From M1-B18 sp048264125 (GTDB taxonomy: Bacteria > Bacillota > Clostridia > Peptostreptococcales > Natronincolaceae), in the NCBI GenBank assembly GCA_048264125.1, contig JBLXDM010000009.1, positions 124,001-188,000 of the forward strand: DNA of 64,000 nt, in the 5' to 3' direction. The notes beneath the pieces were generated by a model. It made no database searches and was not told the DNA's origin. It saw only the letters and a list, made by a program, of their open reading frames with translations. The position numbers and the translations under genes are program-made. This document shows positions 36,039 through 44,597 of this stretch, piece by piece (positions within the stretch are counted from its first letter, which is position 1; each line of letters begins with the position of its first letter).

Positions 36039-36530
36039 TTAAATGTTGTCTAGTAATTCAAGCTCATCATCGGTTATTAGCTTATTACAATCCAAGAGTA
36101 GCTTTACATCATTTCCAACCTTTCCTATACCTTGGATATATCGATTTCCGCCTCTGCTTAAATCTGGTGGAGGTACTACCTCCTCTGCTGGTATGGCAAT
36201 CACATCCGAAACGCTATCTATAATAAGTCCAATAGAGATATCCTTGATGTCTACAACTATTACACAGGTTCTATCATTATACGCCTTAAACTCCTTTTTA
36301 AAGCGTAAGCGCACATCCATTACAGGAATAATCTTTCCTCTTAAATTTATAATTCCCTTTATATATTCAGGAAGCTCTGGCACCTCAGTTATAGGCTGCA
36401 AGCCAATGATTTCTGTGACATACTTTATCTCAATACCATAAAACTCATTTCCCAAAGAAAAGGTAAGATATTTATCCCTCTGACTATCCTCTTCATTATA
36501 GTGGTCTTCGTTGACAAATGTATCCGACAT
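36039..36530 (-). CDS. cheW: Chemotaxis coupling protein
   Basis: The protein has about 163 residues. An acidic N-terminal tail of 20 residues precedes a CheW fold: FYGIEIKYVTEIIG, IKGIINLRGKIIPVMDVRLRF and a late strand VKLLLDCNKLI. It bridges CheA and the receptors. GAGGAG lies seven bases before the ATG at 36530, so that ATG is chosen over one two codons earlier. Confidence 0.96.
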   Translation of the reverse strand: MSDTFVNEDHYNEEDSQRDKYLTFSLGNEFYGIEIKYVTEIIGLQPITEVPELPEYIKGIINLRGKIIPVMDVRLRFKKEFKAYNDRTCVIVVDIKDISIGLIIDSVSDVIAIPAEEVVPPPDLSRGGNRYIQGIGKVGNDVKLLLDCNKLITDDELELLDNI

Positions 36531-36640
36531 ATTCATGCTCCTCTCAGTATAGTAATGCCCTAGTTAACTGCCTTTTCCAGCTGACGGTTCATGTACTTAA
36601 CTATTTCGACATCTAACTCTTGTCTTATTGAGCCTTCTAT

Positions 36641-38683
36641 TTAAGCTCCTATTAATCCTGAAACATCAACAATTAAGCTAATACTTCCATCACCTAGCAA
36701 AGTACATCCTGCCAAGCCCTTTATTTTTCTAAGGTTTTTAATGTAGGTAGGTAATGTCTTGACAACCACCTGCTGTTGACCCAATAGCTCATCAGCAAGT
36801 ATACAGATAGTCCCTTCGCCATCGGTAACAACAATTATAATCCCCTCGGCTATATTCTCTACAGCTGACTTCACCTTAAATACCTGATGTAGTCGTAGTA
36901 TAGGATAGCATTTCCCTCGTAGCATTATTAGTTCATTGCCATCGGGATCAGTTAATACGTTTTCTTTCTTTGCTCTAAAGGATTCCTTTATTGATGTAAT
37001 TGGTATGGTATAGCAGGAGTTTCCAACCTTAATATTCATACCATCTATAATGGCAAGGGTAAGCGGAATTTTTAAATTTATAGTTGTCCCTATATCTAGG
37101 TTGCTTTCAACCGCCACAGAGCCACCAACCATTTCTATATTCTTCATTACCACATCCATTCCAACGCCTCTTCCGCTAAATTCCGTTACCTTTTCCTTTG
37201 TAGAAAAGCCTGGCAAGAAGATTAAATTATAAATCTCTTTATCAGACATTTCCTCTGCAGGCCTGTGCATAAGGCCATTTTCTTCAGCTCTTTTCAAAAT
37301 ACTGCTTTTATCTAACCCCTTGCCATCATCTGAAAGAGTTATAATAACATCGCTACCAGCATTCTTAGCCTGCAATCTTAATACACCTACCCTTGACTTA
37401 CCCTTTTCCGCTCGTTCCTTTGGGGTCTCTATCCCGTGGTCAATTGCATTTCTTACGAGATGCATTAAGGGATCAGATATATATTCAATAATATTCTTAT
37501 CTACCTCTGTGGACTCCCCCATAATCTCCAATTCAACTTCCTTACCAAGCTTTTTACACATATCCCTCACTATACGATGCATCTTGTGGAAGGTATTGTG
37601 GAGGGGTAGCATTCTTATAGACATCACCATATCCTGAAGCTCACTGGTAATCTTCTTGAGCTGCCTTGCAGATTTATAGAAATTATCAAGGCTTAACCCC
37701 TTCAAATCAGGATTCTGAGTTACCATAGCTTCGGCTATGACCATTTCGCCAACTAGGTCCATTAGCTTGTCCAGCTTTCCGACGCTTACACTAATAACAC
37801 TTTGATGATTATTTCCGTCCTTAAGCTCCCTTTCTATCCCATTATTGCCTCTAAGGTCCTCAGGTTTTTCTTGCTTCTCAGCAGACTTGCTCCTCTTAAG
37901 AAGCTCGTATGCCTTATCCTCCTCTTGCAATTCTGTAAGCTCTAATTCCTTTAAAAAAACCGTTTGAGATAAGAAGGAATGTATCTCCTGATAGCTTTTA
38001 TCTGACTTTATTAATATAGTAAAGCCTTCCTCTTTAATGGTCTGTATAGTTTCATCGTTATCAATAATATCAGGAGGATAATATTCGTAAGCTTCAGTAA
38101 TATCCTTTAAGCTGTTTATTACTGTATACGCTCTAAAATTCTCCATCTCACAGTCATCCTCAAAGTATATTACCGCCTTAAAGGAATTTTTGTATTCTAG
38201 CAATGGTTTTTTACTTTGACTTATGTAAAACTTAGGTGCTTCACCATTTTTCTCTGATTCTCTTGAAGCTTTATTACCACTAGTAGCTTCTAAGAGTTTG
38301 TTTATTTCCGTAATGATAGTGCCGGCACTACCATCTACCTCATCGCCATTTCTAAGCTTTTCAAGCTCAACCTTAATAAAATCTACACTCTCCAGCACTA
38401 AGTCCGAAAGACTGCCATAATCAATATTAGTTGCCTTTTCCTCCCTCATTAGATAAAATAAATCCTCTAGGGTATGGGTAAGTGTTGATATATTTGTAAA
38501 CATCATCATGGCGGATGAACCCTTGATTGTATGCATGATTCTGAATATCTCATTGATAGTCTCTATAGAAAAGCTGCTGTGCCTTTCACTTAGCAATATT
38601 GCTTTCTCAAGCTGTTCAATTAACTGAGAGGTTTCAAATACATACATTTCTATCATTGGCTCTTGGCTATAGAAACTTGTCAT
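36641..38683 (-). CDS. cheA: Chemotaxis histidine kinase
   Basis: The protein has 680 residues. The Hpt domain carries His51 in IMHTIKGSSAMM; a CheY/CheB-binding region follows, then the dimerisation helices, the ATPase domain (DPLMHLVRNAIDHGIE, DDGKGLD, GRGVGMDVV) and the CheW-like regulatory domain (about 545-680). Phosphate goes from His51 to CheY and CheB. GGGAGG precedes the ATG. About 105 bases of non-coding DNA separate it from cheW, the longest gap within the operon. Confidence 0.98.
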   Translation of the reverse strand: MTSFYSQEPMIEMYVFETSQLIEQLEKAILLSERHSSFSIETINEIFRIMHTIKGSSAMMMFTNISTLTHTLEDLFYLMREEKATNIDYGSLSDLVLESVDFIKVELEKLRNGDEVDGSAGTIITEINKLLEATSGNKASRESEKNGEAPKFYISQSKKPLLEYKNSFKAVIYFEDDCEMENFRAYTVINSLKDITEAYEYYPPDIIDNDETIQTIKEEGFTILIKSDKSYQEIHSFLSQTVFLKELELTELQEEDKAYELLKRSKSAEKQEKPEDLRGNNGIERELKDGNNHQSVISVSVGKLDKLMDLVGEMVIAEAMVTQNPDLKGLSLDNFYKSARQLKKITSELQDMVMSIRMLPLHNTFHKMHRIVRDMCKKLGKEVELEIMGESTEVDKNIIEYISDPLMHLVRNAIDHGIETPKERAEKGKSRVGVLRLQAKNAGSDVIITLSDDGKGLDKSSILKRAEENGLMHRPAEEMSDKEIYNLIFLPGFSTKEKVTEFSGRGVGMDVVMKNIEMVGGSVAVESNLDIGTTINLKIPLTLAIIDGMNIKVGNSCYTIPITSIKESFRAKKENVLTDPDGNELIMLRGKCYPILRLHQVFKVKSAVENIAEGIIIVVTDGEGTICILADELLGQQQVVVKTLPTYIKNLRKIKGLAGCTLLGDGSISLIVDVSGLIGA

Positions 38684-38704
38684 CTACATTACCTCCCTCA
38701 ATAT

Positions 38705-39067
38705 TTAGACACCTAGAACCTTTCTAAGGGTTTCCACCAAATGCTCTTCTTTATAAGGCTTAACTAAAAAGGATTTTGCCCCACTAATGATAGCTTCCTT
38801 TACCATTGATTCTTGACCCATAGCCGATATCATTACCACCTTTGCCTTTGGATGATATTTCAATATCTCCTTCAAAGCTTCTATACCTGTCATAGTCGGC
38901 ATTGTTATATCCATAGTAACAATATCAGGCATTAACTCCTTATACATAGAAACTCCCTCCGCACCATCCAATGCCTCTCCTACTACCTCAAAGCCATTTG
39001 CTGTCAGCATAGTTTTTAAAGATAATCTCATAAATGCAGCATCATCCACTATTAGTACCTTTGTCAT
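38705..39067 (-). CDS. cheY: Chemotaxis response regulator
   Basis: The protein has 120 residues. It has the acidic pair in VDDAAFM, the phosphorylation site Asp53 (VTMDITMP), SAMG with the switch Ser and KPYK with the conserved Lys. It should bind the flagellar motor switch when phosphorylated. It lies 21 bases before cheA. Confidence 0.95.
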   Translation of the reverse strand: MTKVLIVDDAAFMRLSLKTMLTANGFEVVGEALDGAEGVSMYKELMPDIVTMDITMPTMTGIEALKEILKYHPKAKVVMISAMGQESMVKEAIISGAKSFLVKPYKEEHLVETLRKVLGV

Positions 39068-39092
39068 TGTATTCCCCTCTTTCGATTAGTTA

Positions 39093-39680
39093 TTATTTTA
39101 CAATATAGCTCTCCAATACCATGTCCAATGTATCCATTACAGTCTTCTTTAATGAAAAGGAGTAATTACTAAATCTCCAACGAAGACAGCTGGCACTTAA
39201 AAAACCTGTAACAACATCAGATAAGCCTATACTATCTACGTAATCAAATATTTGCCCTATCCGTTTTCCTTCCTCCACCTGCTCTACTATGAAGCTGCTT
39301 CGAATATTAACAATATCCTTTACTCGATCTACTAAGTTTACATCGCAGGCCAGAACATCATATGCCTGAGTGATGGCAGTTATCTCTGGGTAGTTTTCAT
39401 AGTATTCAGCGAAGGCTTTTATAAAGTATTTAATCGCCTCAATTGGCTTTAGAGCCTTTGCATTAATAGAATCTATAATATCAGCGTCATATTTTGCGAA
39501 ATGCTCTAAGACACCGAGCAAAATCTCATTTTTGCTTTTAAAATGTTTAAAAATTGTACCTTCAGATATTTCCTGTCGCTTAGCTATTTCTCTTGTTGAC
39601 AGCCCTTGAATTCCTAGGTCGTTAATTATTTCGACAGTGGTTAAAATTATGGAATCTCTTCTATGTATTAAGCTCTTCAT
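39093..39680 (-). CDS. TetR-family transcriptional regulator
   Basis: The protein has 195 residues. An N-terminal TetR helix-turn-helix (IINDLGIQGLSTREIAKR, then ISEGTIFKHFKSKNEILLGVL) precedes an all-helical ligand-binding domain. I chose the ATG at 39680 because GGAGGGGGATAAA precedes it; a start ten codons earlier has no ribosome site. It is the first gene of the operon, 25 bases before cheY, so it probably controls its own expression and that of the whole chemotaxis set through the tandem repeats at the promoter. The ligand is unknown. Confidence 0.93.
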   Translation of the reverse strand: MKSLIHRRDSIILTTVEIINDLGIQGLSTREIAKRQEISEGTIFKHFKSKNEILLGVLEHFAKYDADIIDSINAKALKPIEAIKYFIKAFAEYYENYPEITAITQAYDVLACDVNLVDRVKDIVNIRSSFIVEQVEEGKRIGQIFDYVDSIGLSDVVTGFLSASCLRWRFSNYSFSLKKTVMDTLDMVLESYIVK

Positions 39681-39710
39681 TTTATCCCCCTCCCCGAGGC
39701 GAGTGCTCAC

Positions 39711-39734
39711 TTACTTACTTGCTTACTTGCTTAC
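39711..39734 (-). promoter_or_regulatory. Tandem TTRC repeat over the transcription start, candidate TetR operator
   Basis: Six tetramers in a row (TTAC, TTAC, TTGC, TTAC, TTGC, TTAC on the plus strand) cover the region from about +1 to +22 relative to the promoter. Tandem sequence of this kind next to a TetR gene is a likely binding site, and changes in unit number could also adjust expression. Confidence 0.6.
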
Positions 39735-39738
39735 TCTC

Positions 39739-39767
39739 ATTCTATTGTTAGTGTAGTTTCTTGTCAA
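39739..39767 (-). promoter_or_regulatory. Promoter of the TetR-chemotaxis operon
   Basis: Consensus -35 TTGACA (39762-39767) and -10 TAGAAT (39739-39744) are exactly 17 bases apart on the minus strand. It reads like a housekeeping sigma-A promoter, not the usual sigma-28 (sigD) promoter of motility genes. Confidence 0.85.
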
Positions 39768-39841
39768 TATATGTTATCTTTTGTATTATTTTGCGAAGGC
39801 CTGCTGCAGTTAAAAAGCCTTGCATGCATTTATAGCCCACT

Positions 39842-39864
39842 AAAAAAGGGGACTAAAGTCCCTC
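39842..39864 (-). terminator. Small hairpin with a U run on the minus strand
   Basis: AGGGAC and GTCCCC pair around a 4-base loop, followed by TTTTTT on the minus strand. It may be a second stop for read-through from the PTS operon, protecting the chemotaxis promoter region. Confidence 0.5.
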
Positions 39865-39867
39865 TGC

Positions 39868-40126
39868 GGTCAATGACAAACGCGTAGCATATATTGAGCT
39901 TGGAAAAGAAGGCGCTATGCAGCGACAGAATGTTGATTCTAAAATAGTTGTTTTTTTCTGGGATGAAACAGGAAACTGGGATGGTACTGATACTTGGAAT
40001 GGGATGATAGAAAAAGCAGAGCTGCGAGGCTCGGCCTATGCGAATGATGGGTCTGTACTATATAACTTGGCGCTGGTGAGCGAGTCAAATAGACAGGATT
40101 CTTTTAAATGGATTCCAGTAGAATAA
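39868..40126 (+). pseudogene. C-terminal fragment of an unidentified protein
   Basis: A frame of about 85 codons reads without a start (VNDKRVAYIELGKEGA, then an ATG with no ribosome site, then VVFFWDETGNWDGTDTWNGM) to a TAA stop. The sequence is protein-like and rich in Trp, Asp and Gly, as in surface or carbohydrate-binding domains. The lack of a start, and the stop just upstream, suggest the end of a decayed gene. The remaining gap up to the PTS terminator holds nothing recognisable. Confidence 0.4.
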
Positions 40127-40196
40127 TAGTTATTCTCGTTTCCAATTTCACCAACGAGTTCCTTCCGGTATAACACAATTTCGATTTATCTATAGA

Positions 40197-40242
40197 CAAA
40201 ACACCTCATATCCAATAGTTTTCTTGGAGATGAGGTGTTTTC
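40197..40242. terminator. Bidirectional terminator after ptsI
   Basis: ACACCTCAT and ATGAGGTGT form a perfect 9-bp stem flanked by A and T runs (AAA before, TTTT after). It lies 85 bases after the ptsI stop. Confidence 0.8.
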
Positions 40243-40326
40243 CTTTAGTATTTAGTTTACATATACGATAAGTTCACATTTTGTCTTGTGACTTCGACTT
40301 TAGCCGCACTCTTTTTAATTTTTAAG

Positions 40327-42039
40327 CTACTTATTCTTTATTACTTCATCCAGATAATCCTCTATTTCCTTTGCAGTGCTAAGCTGCAGTACCCTGTCGG
40401 CGATTTTTTTTGCCTCCACCAGTGTCATGCTCCTTATAAGCCTTTTCATCTTTAAAATGGATGAAGCGCTCATGCTAAATTCGTCCAGCTCTAAGCCTAG
40501 TAATACGGGAGCCAGCTTTAGGTCCCCTGCTGCTTCACCGCACATGCCTACCCATTTACCTTCCCTGTGGGCATTGTCTATTACTGTTTTGATCAGCCTT
40601 ATTACCGCAGGATTATATTGATTATATAGATAGGATATTTTTTCATTCATTCTGTCTACAGCTACGGTGTATTGTATTAGGTCATTGGTGCCTATGCTGA
40701 AGAAATCTGCCTCCTTAGCCAAAAGGTCCGACATGATAGCAGCTGACGGTATCTCTATCATTATGCCTATCTCTATATCCTCACTTACTGTTTGCTTTTC
40801 TTCAATAAGCTGCTGCTTTACCTCGTATAAGAATGCCTTTGCCTCCCTTAGCTCCTCCAGCGAGGATATCATAGGGAACATTATTTTAAGGTTTCCATAT
40901 ACTGAAGCCCTCAGCAACGCCCTGATTTGTGTCCTAAATACATCCTTTTGGTCCAGACAAAGCCTGATGGCCCTATAGCCCAGGAAGGGATTCAGCTCCT
41001 CCTTTATAGGAAGATACGGCAGCTTTTTGTCTCCACCGATATCAAGGGTCCTAATGACAACAGGCTTATCCCCCATGGCCTCCAGCACTGCCCTATAGGA
41101 GGCAAACTGCTCCTCCTCCGTAGGCAGCTGCTCCTTATCCATATACAAAAATTCCGTTCTAAATAGCCCTACGCCCTCTCCACCATTGTTGAGGACGCTG
41201 CCCACATTGTCGGGGGAACCAATATTACCTGCCAGCTCCACCCTTTTTCCATCAATTGTTACGGCGGCACTGCTCTTCAGCAGCTGCAGCTCCTCTTTTT
41301 CCTCTCGAACCTTTTCCTGCTTTGCTCTATAGACCTTTAATTGTTCTTCGCTGGGATTGATAATAACCGTACCGGCGTCGCCATCTATGATCAGCAGATC
41401 CGCCTCTTTAACCACCTCTGTGATGTTACCGAGACCAACGACTGCAGGAATCTCCAAAGACCTTGCCATGATCGCCGAGTGGGAGGTTTTACCGCCTATA
41501 TCTGTCACGAAGCCCAGAACTCTATTATGGTCCATTTGCACAGTATCTGAGGGACTCAGGTCCTTGGCTACGACTATAAAGTCCTCCTCCAGAGCAGACA
41601 GGGTTCTAAGCTTCAGACCCAACAGATTGTAGATTAGCCTTTTCCCTATATCCCTTATATCCGCTGCTCTTTCTCTCATGTAGTCGTTAGCCATGCCTTC
41701 AAAGATTGCAACAAACATGTCTACGGTTATTTTTACCGCATACTCGGCATTGAAGCCCTCAACCTTTATTTTATCCTCTATGCCGTTTATCAGCTCAGGG
41801 TCCTCCAGCATCATTAGATGGGCCTCAAAGATTTCCGCCTTTCCCTGTCCCAGCTTCTTCAAGGTAATCTCCTTCAGTCTTTTTATTTCCGTTTTAGAGT
41901 CCTCCAGCGCTTTGTAGAAGCCTTTTAGCTCTGCCTCCACATCTACCCCGCTTCTTTTTTCTATAGCCACTTCGGCTTCATTTATAACTAAAGCCTTACA
42001 GATTGCTATCCCTGAGGATGCAGCAATACCCTTAAGCAT
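40327..42039 (-). CDS. ptsI: PTS enzyme I
   Basis: The protein has 570 residues. It takes phosphate from phosphoenolpyruvate and passes it to HPr. The phospho-His lies in GGKTSHSAIMARSLEIPAV (near 190), and the PEP-binding TIM barrel carries EFLYMD, IRTLDIGGDK and the catalytic Cys in VGMCGEAAGD. GGGAGG precedes the ATG. Its place at the end of a sugar-specific operon is unusual, because ptsHI usually forms a separate general operon. Confidence 0.98.
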   Translation of the reverse strand: MLKGIAASSGIAICKALVINEAEVAIEKRSGVDVEAELKGFYKALEDSKTEIKRLKEITLKKLGQGKAEIFEAHLMMLEDPELINGIEDKIKVEGFNAEYAVKITVDMFVAIFEGMANDYMRERAADIRDIGKRLIYNLLGLKLRTLSALEEDFIVVAKDLSPSDTVQMDHNRVLGFVTDIGGKTSHSAIMARSLEIPAVVGLGNITEVVKEADLLIIDGDAGTVIINPSEEQLKVYRAKQEKVREEKEELQLLKSSAAVTIDGKRVELAGNIGSPDNVGSVLNNGGEGVGLFRTEFLYMDKEQLPTEEEQFASYRAVLEAMGDKPVVIRTLDIGGDKKLPYLPIKEELNPFLGYRAIRLCLDQKDVFRTQIRALLRASVYGNLKIMFPMISSLEELREAKAFLYEVKQQLIEEKQTVSEDIEIGIMIEIPSAAIMSDLLAKEADFFSIGTNDLIQYTVAVDRMNEKISYLYNQYNPAVIRLIKTVIDNAHREGKWVGMCGEAAGDLKLAPVLLGLELDEFSMSASSILKMKRLIRSMTLVEAKKIADRVLQLSTAKEIEDYLDEVIKNK

Positions 42040-42064
42040 TAATTTTCCTCCCTTCTTTAGTCCA

Positions 42065-42331
42065 TTAAAATCCCGTCTCTATCAAAGCCTGCAGCTTTTC
42101 AATCGCCGTAGCCTCATCCTCACCATCTGCAATTATTGTCAGCTGATCACCGGCGGCAGCTGCCATGGTCATTACGGAAAGAATACTCTTGCCAGCATAT
42201 TCCTTTCCATAGTTCTCATTTTTTATTAGGGTGATATTTGACTTAAAGCTGGAGGCCATATTTACGAATAATGATGCCGGCCTTGCATGCAGTCCCTCTT
42301 TATTGTTTACTGTTAATGTTATTTTTTTCAT
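42065..42331 (-). CDS. ptsH: PTS phosphocarrier protein HPr
   Basis: The protein has 88 residues with the chosen ATG at 42331 (GAGGTG six bases upstream). The phospho-acceptor His15 lies in EGLHARPASLF, and the HPr-kinase site is the Ser in AGKSILSVM (residue 49, equivalent to Ser46), so catabolite control through CcpA is possible. It is placed directly upstream of ptsI. Confidence 0.97.
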   Translation of the reverse strand: MKKITLTVNNKEGLHARPASLFVNMASSFKSNITLIKNENYGKEYAGKSILSVMTMAAAAGDQLTIIADGEDEATAIEKLQALIETGF

Positions 42332-42350
42332 TTTCAACACCTCGTTAGCT

Positions 42351-43616
42351 CTATATTAGTTTTGTATAATTTTCCAGCAAATACTTTTCAGCCTCAGCAG
42401 ACCATAATCCCTTATGAGATTTAACAATTTTTGCCAAGCCTTCAAAGAATGGATCTAGCTTACCCTTCTCCTCAAAATCCTCTATTGCAGTCAGCTCCAT
42501 ATCTATATGGGTATAGATGAGCTTTTTGCCGCCGGGGATTTTAGGAAGATTTAATGTTGTGTCGGCCACGGCATTTAAGCCTCCGATGTGCGTCACCATT
42601 ACCGCAGGATTAATCAGCTTTTTAGCTGACATATCCAGAGATTCCCTCATATCATCCGTATTTCCGCCGCTGGTTCCAACCAAATGTGTGGCAGCATAGT
42701 GGACATTGTAGAAGTTTATCTCTGCCTTAAATTCCGTATCCGTCGGACCTGCAAAGAAGTTTAAGCAGCCGTCTCTGCCCAGAATTTTGTCGGCATCCTC
42801 CAGCAGCTGCTTTACAGGGGCATATACAAAAACATCATTATAGCCGGTGTCTTCTGTCAAGCTTCTGAGATACGCATTGGCATTTTCCACAGTCCTAGTA
42901 TTTACAAAAACCAGCTTTACGCCATTTTTAGCCGCTTCCTCTTCTGTAAATATCGACCTTGCCCTCTCAATTCTATCATCATCAATATCGGTTACCACCA
43001 GCAGGCTTGGTCTTTTGTCTCTGTGGATGATATAGTCTATAGCCCCCAGCCCCATTGGTCCGCAGCCTGCCAGCAAAGCCATCTTTCCACCCTCTACAAT
43101 TTCCATTTCATGCTGGTATTTTCCCGGCATAGTATGGTAGGTGGCATGGAAGGCTCCTATGATACAGGACATAGGCTCTGCCAATGAAGCATCATAGAAG
43201 GCCTCACCGTCATAGGGCAAAAGGCAGCCCAGCTCCATTACCTCCTGTGGAATAATGGTATAGGTTGCGTTTCCGCCGAAATATTTGTAGGAATATCCCG
43301 GAGAAGCCATGCTTCCTTTATAATTAAGCGCAGGCTGGATTGCAAATTTGTCACCGGCCTTAAACTGATGCTTCCACTTTTCCCCTACTTCTACAATCTC
43401 GCCCGCAAATTCATGTCCTACAATAATTGGATTTTCCGAAATATCCTTCGGTACTCTTTTATGACCCTCTCCCAAAATTGCTGCCTTATAGGTGGACATA
43501 CAAATGCTATCGGTAATTACCTTAACCAGAATTTCATCATCCTTAATTTGGGGTAATTCAAACTCCTCTAATCTCAAATCGCTTGGACCATATAATCTCA
43601 CTGCTTTAGTTTTCAT
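42351..43616 (-). CDS. Zinc-type medium-chain dehydrogenase, sorbose-1-phosphate-reductase-like
   Basis: The protein has 421 residues, longer than ordinary zinc alcohol dehydrogenases. Catalytic-zinc features appear as DSICMSTYKAA and GHEFAGEIVEVG. The NAD-binding core is ALLAGCGPMGLGAIDY, and FFAGPTD and HYAATHLVGTSGG are typical of SorE (L-sorbose-1-phosphate reductase). In this operon it takes the place where mannitol-1-phosphate dehydrogenase (mtlD) usually sits, so it probably oxidises the imported hexitol phosphate; that is inference. The ATG at 43616 has GGTGG upstream and is preferred to one six codons earlier. Confidence 0.85.
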   Translation of the reverse strand: MKTKAVRLYGPSDLRLEEFELPQIKDDEILVKVITDSICMSTYKAAILGEGHKRVPKDISENPIIVGHEFAGEIVEVGEKWKHQFKAGDKFAIQPALNYKGSMASPGYSYKYFGGNATYTIIPQEVMELGCLLPYDGEAFYDASLAEPMSCIIGAFHATYHTMPGKYQHEMEIVEGGKMALLAGCGPMGLGAIDYIIHRDKRPSLLVVTDIDDDRIERARSIFTEEEAAKNGVKLVFVNTRTVENANAYLRSLTEDTGYNDVFVYAPVKQLLEDADKILGRDGCLNFFAGPTDTEFKAEINFYNVHYAATHLVGTSGGNTDDMRESLDMSAKKLINPAVMVTHIGGLNAVADTTLNLPKIPGGKKLIYTHIDMELTAIEDFEEKGKLDPFFEGLAKIVKSHKGLWSAEAEKYLLENYTKLI

Positions 43617-43634
43617 GTCATTACCACCCTTCAA

Positions 43635-44567
43635 TTATTTGATGTATTTAAGCTTTACCCTTTTCTTCAATTCTTCAATAACCTCCAACTCCCCAGGAGA
43701 AGTACCGGGGGTCATAACACTGGCGGCACTGGCGGCACTGGCCAGCATCAAAGCCTCCTCCAGCGAATGCTTTTTCTCTAGGGAAAATGCAAGGGCAGCC
43801 ACCATCGCATCTCCAGCTCCTACGGTGCTTATTACCTCCACCGCAAGACCCTCTGCCATGATGGTCTGATCCTCCGTCATCAATATAGCGCCCTCTCCCC
43901 CAAGGGAAATAACAATTATCTTAATGCCATAGACAAATATTCCCCTTGCCAGCTCTACAGCCTCATCAACAGAGGTAATCTCCCTTTTAAACAGAGCCGA
44001 AAGCTCATGGATATTGGGCTTAATCATGTATGGGCCTGCCTCTATTCCCAATCTAAAGAGCTCTCCGTCGGCATCTAGAATAGTTTTCACGCCTTTTTTG
44101 CCGGCAGCAGTAATAAGCTGCTGATATACGGTCTTACTTACATTTCCAGGGACGCTGCCTGCCAGAACCAAAATACTGTCCTCTCCTGCAGCCTGAAGTG
44201 TCCTGTTAAGAACCTCCTCCAAATCGGCGGCGGCTATATCCGGCCCCATTTCGTTGATATCGGTATTCATTCCATTAACTGAATCAACTATCTTGATATT
44301 TGTTCGGGTTTCTCCTTCAATAAATAAAAAATCATTTTCTATATCCAAAGCATCCAGCTGCTTCTTTATAAAGCCTCCTGAAGCTCCTGCCAATATGCCT
44401 ATAGCTGTGCTTCGGCCCCCCAGTCTGCCTATCATCCGGGAAACATTTATGCCCTTTCCCCCGGCATCCAGTCTAGCGGAGGCCACCCTATTGACGCCAT
44501 TTACCTTAAAATCTTTAATTTCTATGGTTTTATCAACTGCAGGATTTAAGCTTAGGGTTATAATCAT
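43635..44567 (-). CDS. PfkB-family sugar-phosphate kinase (1-phosphofructokinase-like)
   Basis: The protein has 310 residues. N-terminal LNPAVDKTIEI and the GGKGINVSRMIGRLGG motif are typical of FruK and tagatose-6-phosphate kinase. The anion hole and catalytic base lie in TVGAGDAMVAAL, with Ala in place of the usual Ser after GAGD. It would phosphorylate a ketose phosphate to a bisphosphate that feeds glycolysis. Its position between the transporter and the dehydrogenase suggests it acts on the product of that enzyme. The ATG at 44567 has AGAGG seven bases before it. Confidence 0.9.
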   Translation of the reverse strand: MIITLSLNPAVDKTIEIKDFKVNGVNRVASARLDAGGKGINVSRMIGRLGGRSTAIGILAGASGGFIKKQLDALDIENDFLFIEGETRTNIKIVDSVNGMNTDINEMGPDIAAADLEEVLNRTLQAAGEDSILVLAGSVPGNVSKTVYQQLITAAGKKGVKTILDADGELFRLGIEAGPYMIKPNIHELSALFKREITSVDEAVELARGIFVYGIKIIVISLGGEGAILMTEDQTIMAEGLAVEVISTVGAGDAMVAALAFSLEKKHSLEEALMLASAASAASVMTPGTSPGELEVIEELKKRVKLKYIK

Positions 44568-44597
44568 AGCCACACCTCTGTTCCTTTAAAATTATGC

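Noticed and set aside
39711..39734. CRISPR-like short repeat
   Set aside because: Four-base units without spacers over only 24 bases. It is a tandem repeat at a promoter.
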